Source: an uncultured Prevotellaceae bacterium (GTDB taxonomy: Bacteria; Bacteroidota; Bacteroidia; Bacteroidales; Bacteroidaceae). Taken from it: DNA of 51,306 nt. Each line of letters begins with the position of its first letter. Position 1 is the first letter of the stretch. Positions 34,922-43,681 of the stretch are shown one piece after another. Below the pieces are notes generated by a model. The model did no database searches and was not told the origin of the DNA. It worked only from the letters and a program-made list of their open reading frames with translations. The stretch lies in assembly GCA_902762325.1 (NCBI GenBank), contig CACWNV010000015.1:1-51306 (forward strand), in the 5' to 3' direction. Both the position numbers and the translations under genes were made by a program.

Positions 34922-37453
34922 ATGGAAGAAAACAAAGATTTGACGCTTATTAGCGTCATGGAACAAGAAGATCGAAATTCATTTGATTTTCAAACTATCC
35001 TGAAAACCATTGTGCTTAACTTGCAATGGTTTCTGCTCTCATTAATCATCTGCCTTGGCTTAGCAGCCATTTACTTGCGTTATACTACGCCTGTATATCA
35101 AGTTTATACAAAGCTGCTTATTAAAGATGATGAGGACACTAACAATAGAGGTCGTAACAGTATCATGAATTCTGAGACCTTGGGATTATTGAGTAATTCT
35201 ACTGGTATTGACAATGAGATGGAAATATTGAAATCTCATTCTATTGCTACTCAAACCGTACGTGATTTAAAATTGTACGTTACATATATGTCAGATGGGA
35301 AGATTAAAGACCAATTAATTTATAAGACCCAAGGTGTTAATGTAGATATTGACCCTGCACATCTTGATAAATTAACAGCACCAATTTATCTTGAAATAAC
35401 TCGTGCAGGAAAATCATATCATATTACAGGTACATATTATGTTCCATTAGCAGAAGGGGGAAGCGAAGGACCATTCTCAATAGAAAAAACCTTATCTAAG
35501 CTTCCTGCTACAATTGGAACCAGAGCCGGTATTCTTTCATTTACTAAGAATGGTTCCATGGATTTAATTGAAGGAACTAAATTGAAAGTTACAATTGTTT
35601 CACCTCATAATGCAGCTTATAAGTATGCCGGTTCTTTATCCGTTAGCCAGACTTCAAAAACAACAACAATAGCCCAATTAGTTTTGTCTGATCAGATTCC
35701 GCAAAGAGCTATGGACTATCTTAAGCAATTAGCTGTTTGCTATAACAGACAAGCAAATGAAGATAAGAATGAAATTGCTGTCCGTACAGAGGAATTCATC
35801 AACAGTCGTCTGGAAAAGATTAATGCAGAATTAGGTGCCACTGAAGGTGAGTTGGAGGCATACAAGAAGCGTAATAGAGTGGTTGAACTAAGAATGTCTG
35901 CCGGTCAAGCCGTTGGTAATGCCAGCGAGTATGAACAAAAACTTCAGGATGCGAACACACAAGTTGCATTATTGAATAGTATTCAAGATTACATGAACCA
36001 ACCTGGTAATAAATACCAGACATTACCTACGAATGTTGGATTAAGTGACGGAAGCGCCACTCAGCTTATTAATAAGTATAATGAAATTGTACTTGAACGC
36101 AACAAGTTATTACGCAGTTCATCTGAATCTAACCCGTCAGTGATTCCTCTAACGGCTCAACTTGATGATCTAAGTTCTAGTATCCGTGGAGCTATGGCTC
36201 AAAGTCGTCGCAACATGGAAATCCAACGTAACTCCATTGCATCACAATACGGGAAATATGCCAGCCAAGTAAGCCAGACACCAGAACAAGAACATATGCT
36301 GACACAAATTGGCCGTCAACAAGAAGTTAAATCTGGATTGTATTTGATGCTTCTCCAAAAACGTGAAGAGAACTCTATTTCTTTGGCAGCAACAGCTGAC
36401 AAGGGACGTCTCCTTGATGATCCAGAGTTTGCAGGAAAAGTTAGTCCTAAATCATCTATGATTATGTTAATTGCTTTACTCCTTGGTATTGCAATTCCTG
36501 CACTCGCGTTCTTCTTATTAAAGTTCTTCCGTTATAAGATAGAAGGACATGAAGACGTTGCACGTCTTACCAAACTTCCTATTCTTGCTGATGTTGCTGT
36601 TGCAAGTGACACAGCTAAGACAAAAGCTGACATTGTTGTGCATGAGAACAAGAACAACCAAATGGAAGAGATATTCCGTGCTATGCGTACAAATCTTCAG
36701 TTTATGCTTAAAGAGAATGAAAAAGTTGTCATGTTCACATCAAGTACGTCTGGTGAAGGTAAAACATTTAATGCAGCCAATATTGCTGTGAGTTTTGCAC
36801 TTCTTGGAAAGAAAGTAATTATCGTTGGTCTTGATATTCGTAAGCCACGTCTTGCAGAACTATTTGAGATTGATGACCATAAACACGGTATTACCCCATT
36901 ACTTTCGATGGAGAACCCAACATGGGAAAAAGTTAGCTCTCAGATTCTCCCATCAGGTATCAATAATAATCTTGACGTATTGCTTGCAGGTCCTATCCCA
37001 CCAAACCCGACCGAGTTGATTGCTCGCGAATCTTTGGAGATAGTCGTGCAGCACTTACGTGATAATTATGACTATGTTGTCATCGATACTGCGCCCGTAG
37101 GTCTTGTTACTGATACTCTGCAAATTGGTCGAGTGGCAGATGCTACTGTCTACATGTGTCGTGCCGACTACACACCTAAAGAGAGCTTTGGACTTATTAA
37201 TAGCCTTAGTATTGAGAAGAAGCTTCCCAATATGTGTATTGTCATTAATGGTATTGACATGTCCAAGAAGAAATATGGCTATTATTATGGTTACGGACGT
37301 TACGGACGCTACGGACGTTATGGACGTTACGGACGCTATGGACGCTATGGATATGGTTACGGAGGCTACGGAACTTATGGATCTTATGGCTCATACGGTA
37401 ATTATAGCAATAGCCACTATGGTGATAAGAATGACACATCTATCAAACGATAG
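34922..37453 (+). CDS. Polysaccharide export tyrosine autokinase (Wzc type)
   Basis: An 843-residue inner-membrane co-polymerase and tyrosine kinase for polysaccharide export. N-terminal Wzz domain with a first helix (about 35-55), a large periplasmic coiled coil, a second helix (about 512-535), then the BY-kinase domain: Walker A SSTSGEGKTF (about 607), Walker A' VGLDIRKPRL (about 634), Walker B DYVVIDTAP (about 717). The C-terminus is a Tyr/Gly tail from about residue 780 with six perfect Tyr-Gly-Arg repeats; I count 19 tyrosines from YGYYYGYG onward. Such clusters are the autophosphorylation sites. The matching Wza-type export protein is not in this window. Confidence 0.93.
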   Translation: MEENKDLTLISVMEQEDRNSFDFQTILKTIVLNLQWFLLSLIICLGLAAIYLRYTTPVYQVYTKLLIKDDEDTNNRGRNSIMNSETLGLLSNSTGIDNEMEILKSHSIATQTVRDLKLYVTYMSDGKIKDQLIYKTQGVNVDIDPAHLDKLTAPIYLEITRAGKSYHITGTYYVPLAEGGSEGPFSIEKTLSKLPATIGTRAGILSFTKNGSMDLIEGTKLKVTIVSPHNAAYKYAGSLSVSQTSKTTTIAQLVLSDQIPQRAMDYLKQLAVCYNRQANEDKNEIAVRTEEFINSRLEKINAELGATEGELEAYKKRNRVVELRMSAGQAVGNASEYEQKLQDANTQVALLNSIQDYMNQPGNKYQTLPTNVGLSDGSATQLINKYNEIVLERNKLLRSSSESNPSVIPLTAQLDDLSSSIRGAMAQSRRNMEIQRNSIASQYGKYASQVSQTPEQEHMLTQIGRQQEVKSGLYLMLLQKREENSISLAATADKGRLLDDPEFAGKVSPKSSMIMLIALLLGIAIPALAFFLLKFFRYKIEGHEDVARLTKLPILADVAVASDTAKTKADIVVHENKNNQMEEIFRAMRTNLQFMLKENEKVVMFTSSTSGEGKTFNAANIAVSFALLGKKVIIVGLDIRKPRLAELFEIDDHKHGITPLLSMENPTWEKVSSQILPSGINNNLDVLLAGPIPPNPTELIARESLEIVVQHLRDNYDYVVIDTAPVGLVTDTLQIGRVADATVYMCRADYTPKESFGLINSLSIEKKLPNMCIVINGIDMSKKKYGYYYGYGRYGRYGRYGRYGRYGRYGYGYGGYGTYGSYGSYGNYSNSHYGDKNDTSIKR
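37292..37345 (+). repeat. 9-bp tandem repeat in the kinase tail
   Basis: Six tandem copies of TAYGGACGY encode Tyr-Gly-Arg and degrade into Tyr-Gly-X units to about 37401. A multiple of three keeps the frame, so changes in copy number would alter tyrosine number without breaking the protein. Confidence 0.85.
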
Positions 37454-37491
37454 AGTTGTACAAAAACATTCAATGAATCAATAAGAAGATA

Positions 37492-37932
37492 ATGATTATT
37501 GCAGTTGACTTTGATGGCACAATCGTGGAGCATAAGTATCCAGAGATTGGTGAAGAATTACCATTTGCAACCGAAACTTTACGCATGCTTATAAAGGACA
37601 AGCATCAGTTAATTCTTTGGAGCGTGCGTGAAGGTAAGTTGCTTGAAGATGCTGTAAATTGGTGCAGAGAAAGAGGTGTTGAGTTCTATGCTGTTAACAA
37701 GGATTATCCTGAAGAAAAGCAGGAATGGAACAACCATTTCTCTCGCAAGTTAAAGGCTGACGTATGGATAGACGACCGAAACATTGGTGGTTTACCTGAT
37801 TGGGGACAGATCTATTATATGATAAAGAATGGTACAACATTTGCCGATTTGATTGCAGAAGCCAGACGAAACAGAATTGACAATTATGAAGATGCTCCTA
37901 AACGGAAAAAACCATGGTGGAGCTTTAAATAA
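37492..37932 (+). CDS. HAD superfamily phosphatase
   Basis: A 146-residue cytosolic hydrolase. Motif I is IIAVDFDGTIVEHKYP (nucleophile Asp about residue 6), motif II LILWSVREG, and motif IV VWIDDRNIGG. A basic C-terminal tail (KRKKPWWSFK) is unusual. It resembles small Bacteroidota HAD phosphatases such as the structurally studied BT0820. Placed 38 nt after the tyrosine kinase gene, it could dephosphorylate a sugar precursor of the exopolysaccharide; that link is only positional. Confidence 0.85.
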   Translation: MIIAVDFDGTIVEHKYPEIGEELPFATETLRMLIKDKHQLILWSVREGKLLEDAVNWCRERGVEFYAVNKDYPEEKQEWNNHFSRKLKADVWIDDRNIGGLPDWGQIYYMIKNGTTFADLIAEARRNRIDNYEDAPKRKKPWWSFK

Positions 37933-37954
37933 CAACAATTCTCTTATAGTATAT

Positions 37955-37983
37955 CCGAGGGTATGGTTTAGTCATACTCTCGG
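37955..37983 (+). terminator. Hairpin after the HAD phosphatase gene
   Basis: CCGAGGGTATG (37955-37965) pairs with CATACTCTCGG (37973-37983) with one G-T wobble. The following bases are A-rich, so it is a weak plus-strand terminator. Confidence 0.55.
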
Positions 37984-37984
37984 A

Positions 37985-38074
37985 ATAAAAAATAAAGCGA
38001 TGACCTTCTCAGGCAATCGCTTTATTATATTATAGGTATTAGTTTTCTAAGGTAAAAAGATTGTTTTCAGGATA
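37985..38074 (-). ncRNA. Candidate small RNA (about 90 nt)
   Basis: On the minus strand the promoter at 38112-38081 would start RNA near 38074. About 45 nt later the RNA reaches a perfect 11-bp stem (AATAAAGCGAT, 38026-38016, with 38001-37991) followed by a T-rich tail TTTTATT. No open frame of note lies between. The hairpin may alternatively just end read-through from the maf operon. End points are estimates. Confidence 0.45.
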
Positions 38075-38080
38075 ACTCTG

Positions 38081-38112
38081 CAAAGGTAACACTTTTCATT
38101 AATGATGCCAAA
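38081..38112 (-). promoter_or_regulatory. Orphan minus-strand promoter
   Basis: TTTG (38112-38109), exactly 20 nt, TACCTTTG (38088-38081): a full consensus match with no protein gene downstream before the terminator. Confidence 0.6.
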
Positions 38113-38138
38113 TTTTAAATTGACTTTTTTAGTTATAA

Positions 38139-38330
38139 AGCAAGTTTGTCGAAATCTAACTGTCTGAAAATCTGGAATTCATAAACATATTGTTTTTGAA
38201 GTATAAACGTATCGTTTACGCCGTCTAAATGTATCGTTTGCGAGGCGTAAATGGCATGTTTGCGAATGCCGTCTTTGCTACTTATGAAGGACAGCTATGA
38301 CTCTTACTATCGTCTTACGTCAAACTTACG
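38139..38330. repeat. Dispersed element with terminal inverted repeats, copy 2, holding 22-bp array D
   Basis: A 192-bp relative of 29223-29368. The ends (38139-38151 and 38318-38330) are inverted repeats matching at 10 of 13 positions. Three 22-bp units begin at 38203, 38225 and 38247 with the core TAAAYGTATCGTTTRCG. The left part has the same GAAATC and CTGAAAAT blocks as copy 1; about 45 extra bp separate the third unit from the right end. Confidence 0.72.
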
Positions 38331-38334
38331 TTAG

Positions 38335-38973
38335 CTATAAAGCATTCTTATCCTGAACTGGCGTATCCTTCGCATTTTTATCTTTCCCTTTTTTCCTGGG
38401 ACACAAGACATTTAGCTTAAAGACACTCGTAAGTTCTTCATATATACGTTGTATGGGAAGTCCCATCACATTGAAATAACTACCCTTAATGGATGTTACA
38501 CCGATATAGCCTATCCATTCTTGTATCCCATAACTTCCTGCTTTATCAAACGGGTGATAGTGTTGAATATAAAAGTCGATTTCCTCTTGGGACAAATCCT
38601 TGAATGTTACTTCTGTTGTAACAGAGAACGAACGTTGTCTTTCCAATGACATAATACATACACCCGTAATCACCAGATGAGTCTTACCACTTAAAGCAGC
38701 AAGCATTTGACGAGCTTCACTATCATTGTCCGGTTTCCCAAGTATTGTATTGTCAACAACCACAATAGTATCAGCTGTTATCAGAATCTCATCACTTGAA
38801 ATATCATAGAATGCCGCTTTCTTTTTCGCAATATACTGAGCTATTTCATGAACAGGCAAACTTAAAGGATAAGATTCATCAATATCTGGAACAACTCTAA
38901 TCTCGAATGGTACCCCCAATCCAGCTAAGAGTTCTTTTCTTCGAGGAGAATTACTTGATAGTACTAATTTCAT
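38335..38973 (-). CDS. maf: Maf family nucleotide pyrophosphatase
   Basis: A 212-residue cytosolic enzyme that hydrolyses non-canonical nucleoside triphosphates; family members also affect septum formation. It starts LVLSSNSPRRKELLAGLGVP, the hallmark SxSPRR motif, and has ITADTIVVVDN with the catalytic Asp and KPDNDSEARQML, then FDKAGSYGIQEW. The last 20 residues are a basic, low-complexity tail (KKGKDKNAKDTP) beyond the usual end. Third gene of the nitroreductase-kdsC-maf unit, 22 nt after kdsC. Confidence 0.93.
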   Translation of the reverse strand: MKLVLSSNSPRRKELLAGLGVPFEIRVVPDIDESYPLSLPVHEIAQYIAKKKAAFYDISSDEILITADTIVVVDNTILGKPDNDSEARQMLAALSGKTHLVITGVCIMSLERQRSFSVTTEVTFKDLSQEEIDFYIQHYHPFDKAGSYGIQEWIGYIGVTSIKGSYFNVMGLPIQRIYEELTSVFKLNVLCPRKKGKDKNAKDTPVQDKNAL

Positions 38974-38995
38974 CTATATATAATAATAGGTGTTA

Positions 38996-39514
38996 TTACC
39001 ATCCAAACGCTTTAGAATCCGAAAGCCATTTTCCTTGTGAACGTAACACCTGTTCAATTACATCACGTCCACATCCATGTCCACCAATTCTATTACTTAC
39101 ATAGGTGCTTATCCTCTTTATCTCATCACATGCATCCAACGGACAACAAGGACATCCCACCCTACTCATTATTTCATAGTCTGGAATATCATCACCCACA
39201 TAAAGAACTTCAGAATCACTCAAGTTGTACTTCTCTAAAAACTCAACATACGTCTGAATCTTTACCGAACAACTCAAATATACATCTTCAACACCAAGAT
39301 AATTATATCGTTTGCGAATTGACTCTGTATGCCCTCCCGTCATTATAGCAATACGCAAGCCCATTTTTTCTGCCAACTGGATAGCATATCCATCTTTAAT
39401 GTTGATTGTACGAAGAGGTTCGCCATTATCATCCATCAAGATTGTCTCCGCAGAAAGAACGCCATCGACATCAAATATGATAGCTTTAATTATCTTCAAA
39501 TCATAATTAATCAT
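38996..39514 (-). CDS. kdsC: 3-deoxy-D-manno-octulosonate 8-phosphate phosphatase
   Basis: Removes phosphate from KDO-8-P in lipopolysaccharide core synthesis; a HAD-IIIA enzyme. Motif I is IIFDVDGVLS, motif II IAIMTGGHTE, and the late motif YVGDDIPDYEIMSRVG; GGHGCGRDVIEQVL closes the active site as in KdsC tetramers. I chose the ATG at 39514 (MINYDLKIIKAI, 172 aa) over an upstream one at 39556, because the longer form would overlap the preceding gene and adds a non-conserved segment. Gap to the nitroreductase is then 11 nt. Confidence 0.9.
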   Translation of the reverse strand: MINYDLKIIKAIIFDVDGVLSAETILMDDNGEPLRTINIKDGYAIQLAEKMGLRIAIMTGGHTESIRKRYNYLGVEDVYLSCSVKIQTYVEFLEKYNLSDSEVLYVGDDIPDYEIMSRVGCPCCPLDACDEIKRISTYVSNRIGGHGCGRDVIEQVLRSQGKWLSDSKAFGW

Positions 39515-39525
39515 TCGACAAACAA

Positions 39526-40053
39526 TTAAAATTTTCCTACATGAACATTTTCCCACTTCAACTTATCCTCGTTCTGTGGCTTACGTTCATCTGCTTTGTA
39601 CCCAATGGCTATAATACACAACACGCTCTGAGAATCAGGAATATTAAGTATTCCTCGGATTACCTCATCTGCACTAACGCCATCGCTGAGTCCACGCCCA
39701 CGCATCTGAATCCAGCAAGAGCCAAGTCCTAAATCTTCAGCCTGATACTGCATGCTTATCGCTGCTATTGATGCATCTTCTATCCAGCAGTCATTCTCTT
39801 GCGGATTCCCTGTTACAACAATTGCTAAAGGAGCATTCTTTAAAAACTGACTACCGAAATCTTTTGCATCAGCCAGCTTTTCCATATCCGACTTATCATC
39901 AACAACAATAAATTGCCATGAGCGTTGCCCTTTTGATGTCGGTGACATCAATGCTGCACGAAGAATCAATCTTAAATCCTCTGCGTCTATTTCTTTATCA
40001 GTAAACTGCCGATGACTACGACGAATTTGCACTAAATCCTTAAAACTATCCAT
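39526..40053 (-). CDS. Nitroreductase family protein (cytosolic)
   Basis: A 175-residue FMN-dependent NAD(P)H oxidoreductase. It has the classic start LVQIRRSHRQFTDKEIDAED (FMN-binding Arg-Arg-Ser), SPTSKGQRSWQFIVV, and AISMQYQAEDLGLGSCWIQM, then IAIGYKADER near the end. No signal peptide, unlike the exported relative at 2131-2757. It is first in the kdsC-maf unit; the reason for the grouping is unclear. Confidence 0.92.
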   Translation of the reverse strand: MDSFKDLVQIRRSHRQFTDKEIDAEDLRLILRAALMSPTSKGQRSWQFIVVDDKSDMEKLADAKDFGSQFLKNAPLAIVVTGNPQENDCWIEDASIAAISMQYQAEDLGLGSCWIQMRGRGLSDGVSADEVIRGILNIPDSQSVLCIIAIGYKADERKPQNEDKLKWENVHVGKF

Positions 40054-40084
40054 CTTACTATCTATAATTTAGTTATGATTGCTA

Positions 40085-40092
40085 CAAAGATA
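40085..40092 (-). promoter_or_regulatory. Promoter -7 box of the nitroreductase-kdsC-maf unit
   Basis: CAAAGATA on the plus strand reads TATCTTTG on the minus strand, 31 nt before the start codon. No clear -33 box. Confidence 0.6.
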
Positions 40093-40135
40093 ACAAGTTT
40101 TCTTTAAAAAATTATATTTTAACACGAAGATTTAG

Positions 40136-40143
40136 TAATTTTG
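40136..40143 (+). promoter_or_regulatory. Promoter -7 box next to the GNAT/FemAB-like gene
   Basis: TAATTTTG ends only 4 nt before the ATG at 40148, so the mRNA would be nearly leaderless unless translation begins at a later ATG. Confidence 0.45.
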
Positions 40144-40147
40144 TGCT

Positions 40148-41122
40148 ATGAATATCAATATAAGGATTATTTCCAAAAGTGAAGAACTTCCACAGATGGA
40201 ATGCCAGAACTTCTTCCATAGTACGGATATGTTTAAGATTATTGAACAAACTCCGCACCATCATCCTTATATGATAATTGCATCGCGTGCTGACGGAAGT
40301 ATCGCTGCCCACATGTTTGCATGCATCCGTCAGAGAGGTTCTCTAATTCCTCCTTATTTATTTTCGCAAGGACGCATCTATGGGGAAGGTGAATACGACG
40401 AAGACATTAATAAAGACGAAGTGTTCGCACTAATGCTGGAAGCAATAACCAAAATGTTCCGTCGGAAATTATGTCTGTATACTGAGTTTAGCAACATTAG
40501 CCAGAAAATGTTTGGGTATCGTCATTTCAAACGTAACGGTTATTTCCCCATTCCATGGCAAGAGGTTCACAATTCTTTACACAGCATGACCCCAGAAAAA
40601 CGTCTGTCTCTTAAAATGAGAAATCGCCTGCAGAGAATTAAGGATGTCGATATAATGACAAAAGAGGTAGAAACTGAAGAGGAGTTGTCTCAATTCTATA
40701 AAATCATTAAGAGTTTCTATAGAATGAAATTCCGCCGGTACATTCCATCTGAAACATTCTTTCAACTCATAAACAAGCATGAATCTGGGCACTTATTCAT
40801 TACAATATACAAAGAAAAGATTATTGGCTGCTCCGCATGCGTTTACTCAGAAGCGAATGCTTACCTTTGGTACTTAGCATCAAAACGTAAGAGTTACAAA
40901 CATGTTCATCCTGATGCCGTAACTATATGGAACACCATTCAACATGCTCATAAAAATCATTATGCACATCTGTATTTTATGGATGTTGGATTACCTTACA
41001 AAAACAATAAGTTCAGAAGCTTCATCTTGAAGTTTGGAGGGAAACCTGTTGCGAAATACAGATGGTTTCGCATATCATTACCTTGGATAAATAAAGTACT
41101 GTCATGGATATATAGTGAGTAA
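40148..41122 (+). CDS. GNAT/FemAB-like acyltransferase
   Basis: A 324-residue cytosolic protein with two GNAT-like halves, as in FemAB or BioF2-type enzymes. The C-terminal half shows LFITIYKEKIIGCSACVYSE, AYLWYLASKRKSYKHVHPDA and LYFMDVGLPYKNNKFRSFIL, the core strands and a 'fixed-position' substrate region. Such proteins transfer amino acids or acyl groups to peptidoglycan or lipid precursors. The substrate is unknown. It precedes a TonB-dependent receptor gene by 49 nt. Confidence 0.75.
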   Translation: MNINIRIISKSEELPQMECQNFFHSTDMFKIIEQTPHHHPYMIIASRADGSIAAHMFACIRQRGSLIPPYLFSQGRIYGEGEYDEDINKDEVFALMLEAITKMFRRKLCLYTEFSNISQKMFGYRHFKRNGYFPIPWQEVHNSLHSMTPEKRLSLKMRNRLQRIKDVDIMTKEVETEEELSQFYKIIKSFYRMKFRRYIPSETFFQLINKHESGHLFITIYKEKIIGCSACVYSEANAYLWYLASKRKSYKHVHPDAVTIWNTIQHAHKNHYAHLYFMDVGLPYKNNKFRSFILKFGGKPVAKYRWFRISLPWINKVLSWIYSE

Positions 41123-41171
41123 AACATCTGTTTATGGCAATAATCACATTATTTTTCCGTTTGATATATAT

Positions 41172-43604
41172 ATGAATCGGAAAGTTCTATATCTCATCAT
41201 AACTTTATTAGTTTTAGTAACTAAAGCATATTCGCAGACATTTACTCTTCAAGGGCGAGTGACCGATGCGAATATGAATCCGATAGAACTGGCTTCTGTA
41301 CAGGTAGTGAAACAAGGAAAAGCATCGCTGACATCATTTAAAGGAGAATTCAGCATGCAACTACAGTCAGAAGACAGTGTCGTTGTTGTGTTTTCCATGA
41401 TCGGCTATAAAAGCAAGTCACGGGTTCTACGGAATCCTCGAGGGAAACAAACTCTCCAAGTTGTACTTAACGAAGAAGACTATACACTTAAAGATGTGAC
41501 CGTCACAGAAATGAAAAGACAGACGGGACAGACTCAAGAGTTGAAGAAGGAGAACATGAAGAATATGCCTTCTACGACAGGAAATGCCGTAGAGGAAATG
41601 ATTCAAATGCAGGCAGGCGTTTCTACTCATAACGAACTGTCCTCTCAATACAACGTGCGAGGAGGTTCTTTTGACGAGAACAGTGTATATATAAATAATG
41701 TGGAAGTATATCGTCCTTTTCTCGTTCGTTCTGGACAGCAAGAAGGACTATCAGTCATTAATCCTGACATGGTTGAAAAGATTGGCTTTTCAACAGGTGG
41801 TTTCGAAGCAAAATATGGAGACAAGATGTCATCAGCACTCGACATCACTTATAAGACTTTAAGAACCAATGACAGAAAGAAGATAAAAACTGAGGGTTCT
41901 GTTTCTGGGAGTCTTCTTGGTGGTAGTGCATATTTAGGAGTAGCAACAAAGAACTTTTCCTGGCTCAATGGAATCCGATACAAGACGACACGATACCTCT
42001 TGGGTTCTCTACAGACAACGGGTGAATACAAACCTAATTTCCTTGATTACCAGACGAGTTTCAATTACATGCCTAACAAAAGGTGGCAGATCGATTTTAT
42101 TGGGAATATATCTGAGAATCATTATAATTTTCATCCCAAAGATCGTGAGACATCATTTGGAACGATGGAAAGTGTGAAGTCATTCAAAGTATATTTTGAC
42201 GGTCAGGAAAGAGATTTGTTCCGCACGTTTTTTGGTACACTTTCCATCACCAACCACATCACTCCCAACACTCATCTGACACTTCTTGGTTCTGCGTTCT
42301 ATACAAAAGAACAGGAAAAATACGATATACAAGGACAATATTGGCTCACACAAACGGAGACAAGTAAGAATCTGGGAGTCGGCACCTATTTTGAGCATGC
42401 ACGTAACTACCTCGAAGCAAATGTCAAGAGTGTCAAGTTAATGCTTAAGCACAAAACTGCTAAGCATAATTTTGAAACAGCATTAACATACAAAATAGAA
42501 CACATCAAAGAGAATAGTGTTGAATACGAGATGCGCGACTCAAGTGGCTATAGTATTCCACATACAGGGCACGACCTCAATATGATTTATTCGCTAAGAG
42601 CTCGAAACGAATTGAATGCCAACAGATTAGAGACATACATCCAAGACACCTACCGCTTCACTTCCGGAGCTGAGGAAGAGAATGATAATGGAGAAATTAT
42701 TAGCCATCCTTCATTGTACACTCTAACTTATGGAATTCGTTTCAGTCATTGGAATTTTAATAAGGAGTCGATTGTCAGTCCTCGTGTATCTTTAGGAATC
42801 ATTCCATCTTTTAATCAGAATCTCACCTTCCGATTGGCTGCCGGTCTTTATTATCAAGCACCTTTCTTCAAAGAATTGCGCGATACCACCACGACCAATG
42901 GGATTACGTATGCTCCTTTGAATCGAAAGATTAAAAGCCAGCAGTCAATTCAATTCATTGCTGGAATGGATTATCGCTTCAACATGAATAACCGACCGTT
43001 CAAGTTTACTGCTGAAGCATATTTTAAAGCCCTGTCAAATCTGATTCCTTATAGTGTAAGCAACGTGAAGGTTGTTTACTATGGTAATAATGAATGTAAA
43101 GGACATGCAATGGGAATCGACTTTAAGCTGTATGGTGAATTCGTTCCAGGAACAGATTCCTGGATTAGTTTCTCCATCATGAATACCCGGATGAAACTCA
43201 ACGGACATAGCATCCCGTTACCAACAGATCAGCGATACTCGTTAAATCTCTATTTCACCGATTACTTCCCAGGCACAGAACGCTGGAAGATGTCTTTAAA
43301 ATTAGCCTATGCTGACGGTCTTCCTTTCTATGCTCCCCATCAGGAACTGGAAACACATTCTTTCCGTGCTCCTGCCTATAAAAGAGCAGATATCGGTATG
43401 AGTTTCCTGGCTTACAGACCTAACACCTCAAGGAAGTCTGCATACATCAAGAGCGTTTGGCTTGGACTCGACTGCCTGAATCTTTTTGGTATTAGCAATG
43501 TCAACTCATACTATTGGGTAACTGATGTCACAAATCAACAATATGCGGTGCCAAACTATCTCACGGGCAGACAACTGAATTTTCGTGTAAACATCGACTT
43601 TTAA
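41172..43604 (+). CDS. TonB-dependent receptor
   Basis: An 810-residue outer-membrane receptor. The signal peptide MNRKVLYLIITLLVLVTKAYSQ at the ATG of 41172 decides the start; an upstream in-frame ATG at 41115 would add 19 residues before it and overlap the previous gene. A carboxypeptidase-regulatory-like domain follows (FTLQGRVTDANMNPIELASV), then the plug (VSTHNELSSQYNVRGGSFDE, then STGGFEAKYGDKMSSALDI), and a beta barrel ending LNFRVNIDF with a terminal Phe. There is no SusD partner, so a small ligand such as a siderophore or cofactor is as likely as a glycan. Confidence 0.92.
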   Translation: MNRKVLYLIITLLVLVTKAYSQTFTLQGRVTDANMNPIELASVQVVKQGKASLTSFKGEFSMQLQSEDSVVVVFSMIGYKSKSRVLRNPRGKQTLQVVLNEEDYTLKDVTVTEMKRQTGQTQELKKENMKNMPSTTGNAVEEMIQMQAGVSTHNELSSQYNVRGGSFDENSVYINNVEVYRPFLVRSGQQEGLSVINPDMVEKIGFSTGGFEAKYGDKMSSALDITYKTLRTNDRKKIKTEGSVSGSLLGGSAYLGVATKNFSWLNGIRYKTTRYLLGSLQTTGEYKPNFLDYQTSFNYMPNKRWQIDFIGNISENHYNFHPKDRETSFGTMESVKSFKVYFDGQERDLFRTFFGTLSITNHITPNTHLTLLGSAFYTKEQEKYDIQGQYWLTQTETSKNLGVGTYFEHARNYLEANVKSVKLMLKHKTAKHNFETALTYKIEHIKENSVEYEMRDSSGYSIPHTGHDLNMIYSLRARNELNANRLETYIQDTYRFTSGAEEENDNGEIISHPSLYTLTYGIRFSHWNFNKESIVSPRVSLGIIPSFNQNLTFRLAAGLYYQAPFFKELRDTTTTNGITYAPLNRKIKSQQSIQFIAGMDYRFNMNNRPFKFTAEAYFKALSNLIPYSVSNVKVVYYGNNECKGHAMGIDFKLYGEFVPGTDSWISFSIMNTRMKLNGHSIPLPTDQRYSLNLYFTDYFPGTERWKMSLKLAYADGLPFYAPHQELETHSFRAPAYKRADIGMSFLAYRPNTSRKSAYIKSVWLGLDCLNLFGISNVNSYYWVTDVTNQQYAVPNYLTGRQLNFRVNIDF

Positions 43605-43681
43605 TTATTTATACAACGACCACTTTACAAGGTGAAAATGGAATTTAGAGAAGATTGTTTTCCCCTTTAGTAGTTTTTTTG

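Larger units (their letters stand above)
37933..38334. other. Convergent intergenic region: two hairpins, a minus-strand promoter and a repeat element
   Basis: It contains a hairpin at 37955-37983 (CCGAGGGTATG with its near complement), a perfect 11-bp hairpin at 37991-38026, a strong minus-strand promoter at 38081-38112, and the repeat element at 38139-38330. No protein gene is supported. See the separate entries for the candidate small RNA and the element. Confidence 0.75.

Noticed and set aside
41115-41171. Longer N-terminus for the TonB-dependent receptor
   Set aside because: It would place 19 extra residues before a clear signal peptide and overlap the preceding gene.
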